Shown: one piece after another, positions 63,639 to 64,000 of the stretch
Position numbering within the stretch: position 1 is the stretch's first letter
Layout: every line of letters begins with the position of its first letter
Assembly: GCA_964425215.1 (NCBI GenBank)
Contig: CAYRLW010000016.1
Coordinates: 1 to 64,000, forward strand
Direction: 5' to 3'
Length of the DNA stretch: 64,000 nt
DNA from: CAYRLW01 sp964425215
Lineage (GTDB): Bacteria; Spirochaetota; Spirochaetia; Treponematales; Breznakiellaceae
Position numbers and translations under genes: made by a program
The notes under the pieces: model-generated
What the model saw: only the letters and a program-made list of their open reading frames with translations
Databases searched by the model: none
Told to the model about the DNA's origin: nothing

Positions 63639-64000
63639 CTAGAGGTTTTCCAGAGGACTGCGGACCCCACGCTTATTTCGAACCGCCACGTGGGTGTAGA
63701 TCATCGTCGTTTGGACGTTGCTGTGCCCCAAAAGTTCCTGGATCGTCCTGATATCGTACCCATCCTCCAACAGATGGGTAGCGAAACTATGTCGGAGCGA
63801 GTGGGCCGACGCAAGTTTTGATATCCCCGCCGCGGATAGGGCGATCTTAATCCTTTTTTGAAGCACCGAAGGATGGACGTGCCACAGACCGGTTCTCCCC
63901 GTTCGGGGATCGGTAAAGGCGTTTCTCGCGGGAAACAGCCAAAACCAGGCCCAATCGGTCGCCAGGTTAGGATACTTTCGATCCAACGCCTCAGGAAGGA
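63639..64000 (-). CDS. intI: Integron integrase (IntI-type tyrosine recombinase), 3' part
   Basis: The last 120 codons of a tyrosine recombinase; the gene continues past the window edge. The catalytic end is complete: HSLRHSFATHLL (His, Arg, His), LGHSNVQTTMIYTHV with the nucleophile Tyr, and GVRSPLENL at the end. The stretch from LPEALDRKYP through WAWFWLFPARNAFTDPRTG matches the extra segment found only in integron integrases and absent from XerC/D. Spirochaete integrons are known in Treponema denticola. In the usual arrangement attI and cassettes would lie beyond the window; in the reversed treponeme arrangement they would lie to the left, where no cassette row is present. Confidence 0.9.
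   Translation of the reverse strand, partial: LPEALDRKYPNLATDWAWFWLFPARNAFTDPRTGRTGLWHVHPSVLQKRIKIALSAAGISKLASAHSLRHSFATHLLEDGYDIRTIQELLGHSNVQTTMIYTHVAVRNKRGVRSPLENL

Noticed and set aside
63639..64000. XerC/XerD recombinase
   Set aside because: The extra segment with WAWFWLFPARNAFTDPRTG and the GVRSPL end are integron-integrase traits that Xer proteins lack.

Overview
The window looks like chromosome of a host-associated spirochaete close to Treponema. This is an inference from gene content: chemotaxis and c-di-GMP proteins, class III cyclases with HAMP domains, a eukaryote-type hexokinase, a BMP/PnrA nucleoside transporter, a TRAP transporter, many lipoproteins and beta-barrel candidates, and an integron integrase (integrons are known in Treponema denticola). 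No rRNA or tRNA gene was recognised. Coding density is high and many genes overlap by 1 to 4 bases.

Layout. 1-6.7 kb: a REC-REC-GGDEF protein, DNA polymerase III alpha (dnaE), a MITE-like element, and an Lrp regulator with alanine dehydrogenase. 7-9.9 kb: a chemoreceptor, AmmeMemoRadiSam protein A, and a Phd-type antitoxin gene broken by an in-frame stop. 10-18.3 kb: a nucleobase/nucleoside salvage locus (PreA-like flavoenzyme, LacI regulator, cytosine deaminase, complete BMP-type ABC transporter) with a strong palindromic operator. 18.5-19.5 kb: azlCD. 19.6-24.4 kb: gatC-gatA-gatB plus an archaeal-type AspRS, a full set for tRNA-dependent Asn (and possibly Gln) synthesis. Its GatC carries a long Asn-rich insert. 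24.5-25.9 kb: hexokinase.

26-43.7 kb is a cell-envelope and signalling region. Two class III cyclases each head a translationally coupled operon. The minus-strand operon runs cyclase, coiled-coil membrane protein, exported coiled-coil protein, DUF438/PAS protein, alpha/beta hydrolase, M15 peptidase. The plus-strand operon runs cyclase, then two successive pairs of barrel-like protein and lipoprotein. A TPR protein and a Memo-family protein lie between them. This pair is the best candidate here for an undescribed system.

44-57 kb is a metabolic block (leuCD-ilvBN, a GGDEF sensor, fused E1 and E2 of a 2-oxo acid dehydrogenase, TRAP dctPQM) bracketed by inverted copies of a 150-bp double-hairpin repeat. 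Two half copies of the same repeat bracket the E1/E2 genes. 57-63 kb holds purB, guaB, purA and guaA, all four enzymes that take IMP to AMP and GMP; guaA has an Ala-Pro hexanucleotide-repeat insert. The right edge has a GC-rich tract, another double-hairpin element and the 3' end of an IntI-type integron integrase that runs off the window.
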